Shown here: piece after piece, positions 5,641-8,475 of the stretch
Layout of the letters: each line of letters starts with the position of its first letter
Position numbering within the stretch: the first letter of the stretch is position 1
NCBI GenBank assembly: GCA_015067385.1
Contig: SVMP01000093.1
Span: 1-8,475, forward strand
DNA from: Oscillospiraceae bacterium
GTDB taxonomy: Bacteria > Bacillota > Clostridia > Oscillospirales > UBA644
Length of the DNA: 8,475 nucleotides
Direction of reading: 5' to 3'
Notes under the pieces: generated by a model
Seen by the model: only the letters and a program-made list of their open reading frames with translations
Databases searched by the model: none
What the model was told of the DNA's origin: nothing
Program-made: the position numbers and the translations under genes

Positions 5641-6861
5641 ATGCAGATCTATGAAGAGCTTCAAAGAAGAGGCTTGATTGCACAGGTAACAAACGAAGAA
5701 GAAATCAGAGAATTGGTAAATAACGGTAAAGCAAAATTCTATATCGGTTTCGACTGCACCGCAGACAGCCTTACTGCAGGTCATTTCATGGCTCTTACGC
5801 TTATGAAAAGACTTCAGATGGCAGGCAATAAGCCCATTGCGCTTATCGGCGGCGGTACAACAATGATCGGTGACCCCTCGGGCCGTACCGATATGAGAAA
5901 AATGCTTACAAAAGAAGATATCGATCATAACGCAGAATGCTTCAAACGTCAGATGGAAAAATTCATTGAATTCGGCGAAGATAAGGCTATGATGATAAAT
6001 AATGCAGATTGGCTTCTCAATCTTAACTATGTCGATATGCTCCGTGATGTCGGCGCTTGCTTCTCCGTAAATAACATGCTCCGTGCCGAATGTTATAAAC
6101 AAAGAATGGAAAAAGGTCTTTCATTCCTCGAATTCAACTATATGATCATGCAGTCTTACGACTTCTACTATCTCTACAAAAACTACGACTGTAATCTTCA
6201 GTTCGGCGGTGACGACCAGTGGTCCAACATGCTCGGCGGTACCGAACTTATCCGTCGTAAACTCGGTAAAGATGCAAATGCTATGACTATCACTCTTCTT
6301 ACCGACTCTCAGGGTAAAAAGATGGGTAAGACCGCAGGCAACGCAGTTTGGCTCGACCCCGAAAAGACTTCTCCGTACGATTTCTATCAGTATTGGAGAA
6401 ACGTAGGCGACGCAGATGTAATGAAATGCATCCGTATGCTTACATTCCTTCCCATCGAAACGATCGATGAAATGGAAAATTGGGAAGACAACAGAATCAA
6501 CGAAAAGAAAGAAATTCTTGCTTACGAACTTACAAAACTCGTTCACGGCGAAGAAGAAGCTGAAAAAGCTCAGCAGACCGCACGTTCTCTTTTCTCAGGC
6601 AATGCAGGCGCAAATGCTCCCACTGTTGAACTTACAGCCGCTGATTTCAACGCAGAAGGCCGTATAACCATTGCTGATCTTCTTGTTAAAACAAAACAGG
6701 CTCCTTCCAAGGGCGAAGCAAGACGTCTTGTTGACCAGAAAGGTATCTTCGTTGCCGATAATCTTGTTGAGGGTGCAACAACATCTTTCTCTATGGAAGA
6801 GATAAACGAAGCGATCGTTAAAAAAGGTAAAAAATCCTTCATTAAAATTATTGTAAAGTAA
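5641..6861 (+). CDS. tyrS: Tyrosyl-tRNA synthetase
   Basis: This 406-residue class I synthetase activates tyrosine with ATP and charges tRNA-Tyr in the cytoplasm. The Rossmann domain shows YIGFDCTADSLTAGHF (34-49), IGGGTTMIGDPSGR, the tyrosine-site region YMIMQSYDF, and FGGDDQWSNM. The KMSKS loop reads KMGKT (227-231), as in the common bacterial TyrS with KFGKT. A C-terminal S4 RNA-binding domain (about 340-400) includes TIADLLVKTKQAPSKGEARRLVDQKG. By length it is complete. The usual HIGH motif HxGH reads TAGH (45-48): the first His, counted important for activation in the Bacillus enzyme, is Thr, while T40 and H48 are kept. ATG 5641 follows AAGGAGAG (5627-5634) by 6 bases. Only 33 bp separate it from recN, far too short for a T-box riboswitch, so this gene is not controlled by tRNA-sensing directly upstream. 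Confidence 0.95.
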   Translation: MQIYEELQRRGLIAQVTNEEEIRELVNNGKAKFYIGFDCTADSLTAGHFMALTLMKRLQMAGNKPIALIGGGTTMIGDPSGRTDMRKMLTKEDIDHNAECFKRQMEKFIEFGEDKAMMINNADWLLNLNYVDMLRDVGACFSVNNMLRAECYKQRMEKGLSFLEFNYMIMQSYDFYYLYKNYDCNLQFGGDDQWSNMLGGTELIRRKLGKDANAMTITLLTDSQGKKMGKTAGNAVWLDPEKTSPYDFYQYWRNVGDADVMKCIRMLTFLPIETIDEMENWEDNRINEKKEILAYELTKLVHGEEEAEKAQQTARSLFSGNAGANAPTVELTAADFNAEGRITIADLLVKTKQAPSKGEARRLVDQKGIFVADNLVEGATTSFSMEEINEAIVKKGKKSFIKIIVK

Positions 6862-6893
6862 AAAGATCAAAATAAATATAAGGGTCAGTTTTT

Positions 6894-8475
6894 ATGAAAA
6901 AAGAATTAGAAAAAAATTATAACCCCAAAGAAGTTGAAGACCGTATATACGACTTTTGGGTTTCGAACGACTACTTCAAAGCAAATGTAAACAAAGACAA
7001 AAAACCGTTTACTATCGTTATTCCTCCGCCAAACGTTACCGGTCAGCTCCATATGGGTCATGCGTTTGACGAAACTCTTCAGGATATACTTACACGTTAT
7101 AAACGTATGTGCGGCTACGAAGCTCTCTGGCTTCCCGGTACCGACCACGCAGGTATTGCCACTCAGATCAAGGTTGAAGAAAATCTTCGAAAAGAAGAAG
7201 GTCTTACACGTTACGATCTCGGCAGAGAAAAATTCCTTGAACGTGTTTGGGCTTGGAAAGAACAGTACGGCAACCGCATAATCAATCAGCTCAAAAAGCT
7301 CGGTTCTTCCTGCGACTGGTCCAGAGAAAGATTTACCATGGATGAGGGTTGCTCGAAGGCTGTTAAAGAGGTTTTTGTAAGCCTTTACGAAAAAGGCCTT
7401 ATTTACAGAGGTCACAGAATCATTAACTGGTGTCCCCACTGTAAAACCGCTCTTTCCGATGCCGAAGTTGAATACGAAGAGCAGGGCGGTCATTTCTGGC
7501 ATATCCGTTATCCCGTTAAGGATTCCGAAGGCGAATATGTTGTTATTGCAACAACACGTCCCGAAACTCTTCTCGGCGATACCGCTGTTGCCGTAAATCC
7601 CGAGGATGAAAGATATACTCATCTTATCGGCAAAACTCTTGTTCTTCCCCTTGTAGGAAGAGAGATCCCCGTTATTGCCGACGAATATGTTGATAAAGAA
7701 TTCGGTACCGGTTGTGTTAAGATCACTCCTGCGCATGACCCCAACGACTTCCTTGTAGGTCAGCGTCATGATCTTGAACAGATCAGAGTTATGAACGACG
7801 ATGCCACCATTAACGCCGCAGGCGGTGTTTACGAAGGTCTTGACCGTTACGAAGCAAGAAAACGCATCGTTGAAGACCTTGAAAAAGGCGGCTGGCTCGT
7901 TAAGATCGAAGAACATGCTCACAATGTCGGTCAGTGCTACCGTTGCGGTACAACCGTTGAACCTCTTACTTCCGATCAGTGGTTCGTTAAAATGGAACCC
8001 CTCGCAAAACCCGCTATGGAGGTCGTTTCAAATAAAACTATAAAATTCCACCCCGAACGTCTCGAAAAGACATACATGAACTGGATGGAAAATGTCCATG
8101 ACTGGTGCGTTTCTCGTCAGCTCTGGTGGGGTCACAGAATTCCCGCTTACTATTGCGACAAGTGCGGCGAAATGATCGTTTCCAAGACCGATGTTGAAAC
8201 ATGTCCCAAGTGCGGTGCTAAAATGCGTCAGGACGAGGACGTTCTCGATACATGGTTCTCATCTGCTCTTTGGCCGTTCTCAACTCTCGGTTGGCCCGAA
8301 AAGACAGAAGATCTCGACTATTTCTACCCGACATCCGTTCTCGTTACAGGCTACGATATCATCTTCTTCTGGGTTTCCAGAATGATATTCTCCGGTCTTG
8401 AACATACCGGTAAAGCTCCGTTTGAACACGTTCTTTTCCACGGCCTTATCAGAGACTCTCAGGCAGAAAGATGTC
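6894..8475 (+). CDS. valS: Valyl-tRNA synthetase, 3'-truncated, apparent frameshift at the KMSKS motif
   Basis: The window holds about 527 N-terminal codons of an enzyme usually near 880 residues that charges tRNA-Val. Visible are the ATP site PPPNVTGQLHMGH (44-56, HMGH = HIGH), LPGTDHAGIATQ, a first zinc-type pair CPHC (180-183), the CP1 editing domain with TTRPETLLGDTAV and ITPAHDPNDF, CVSRQLWWGHRIP, a knuckle with C421/C424 and C437/C440, DVLDTWFSSALWPFSTLGWP and TGYDIIFFWVSRMI. The last codons read RDSQ-AERC, whereas the family has D-x-Q-GRKMS-KS. Adding one G to the GG at 8462-8463 gives QGRKMS exactly, so a one-base deletion or sequencing/assembly error is likely there. ATG 6894 has AAGGGT (6880-6885) 8 bases upstream and lies 32 bp after tyrS. 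No T-box is present in that gap. Confidence 0.94.
   Translation, partial: MKKELEKNYNPKEVEDRIYDFWVSNDYFKANVNKDKKPFTIVIPPPNVTGQLHMGHAFDETLQDILTRYKRMCGYEALWLPGTDHAGIATQIKVEENLRKEEGLTRYDLGREKFLERVWAWKEQYGNRIINQLKKLGSSCDWSRERFTMDEGCSKAVKEVFVSLYEKGLIYRGHRIINWCPHCKTALSDAEVEYEEQGGHFWHIRYPVKDSEGEYVVIATTRPETLLGDTAVAVNPEDERYTHLIGKTLVLPLVGREIPVIADEYVDKEFGTGCVKITPAHDPNDFLVGQRHDLEQIRVMNDDATINAAGGVYEGLDRYEARKRIVEDLEKGGWLVKIEEHAHNVGQCYRCGTTVEPLTSDQWFVKMEPLAKPAMEVVSNKTIKFHPERLEKTYMNWMENVHDWCVSRQLWWGHRIPAYYCDKCGEMIVSKTDVETCPKCGAKMRQDEDVLDTWFSSALWPFSTLGWPEKTEDLDYFYPTSVLVTGYDIIFFWVSRMIFSGLEHTGKAPFEHVLFHGLIRDSQAERC

Noticed and set aside
6906..7922. 338-codon open frame on the minus strand
   Set aside because: It is antisense to the clearly coding valS; it arises from valS codon bias and shows no family motifs of its own.
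1..8475. CRISPR arrays, insertion sequences, tRNA or rRNA genes
   Set aside because: No regularly spaced direct repeats, transposase frames with terminal repeats, or cloverleaf/rRNA sequences were seen.

Overview
The window looks like a chromosomal segment of an anaerobic Firmicute of the class Clostridia, perhaps an Oscillospirales/Ruminococcaceae-type gut bacterium. This is inferred from moderate GC, AGGAGG-like ribosome binding sites, a TTGAAA/TATAAT promoter, and the Firmicute gene order tlyA-nadK-argR-recN. All genes lie on the + strand.

Layout: the 3' end of a DUF212 (divergent PAP2, YuiD-like) membrane protein gene (1-345) is followed by about 860 bp without a protein gene. That gap holds a strong extended -10 promoter (380-408), an operator-like palindrome (409-429) and a large structured RNA (about 415-1025) that I identify as OLE RNA (ornate, large, extremophilic). 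Next come a hairpin-rich leader (1026-1202) and oapA (1203-1880), the OLE-associated membrane protein. oapA overlaps tlyA (rRNA 2'-O-methyltransferase) by one base. nadK (NAD kinase), argR (arginine repressor), recN (SMC-like DNA repair ATPase), tyrS and a 3'-truncated valS follow with gaps of 12-36 bp. I see no convincing terminator between oapA and valS, so one long transcriptional unit is plausible, possibly with internal promoters.

The notable system is the OLE ribonucleoprotein. In the studied bacilli, OLE RNA is carried to the membrane by OapA, and the complex affects tolerance to stresses such as short-chain alcohol, cold and magnesium. The other known partners, OapB and OapC, are normally encoded elsewhere and are not in this window. 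RNA and OapA gene sit together here and are probably co-transcribed with the housekeeping genes downstream. Distinctive local details are an N-terminal charged extension on OapA, a hairpin plus a three-codon mini-ORF just before oapA, a palindrome across the predicted OLE transcription start, a His-to-Thr change in the TyrS HIGH motif, and an apparent one-base deletion in valS exactly at the KMSKS motif, 13 bases from the window end.
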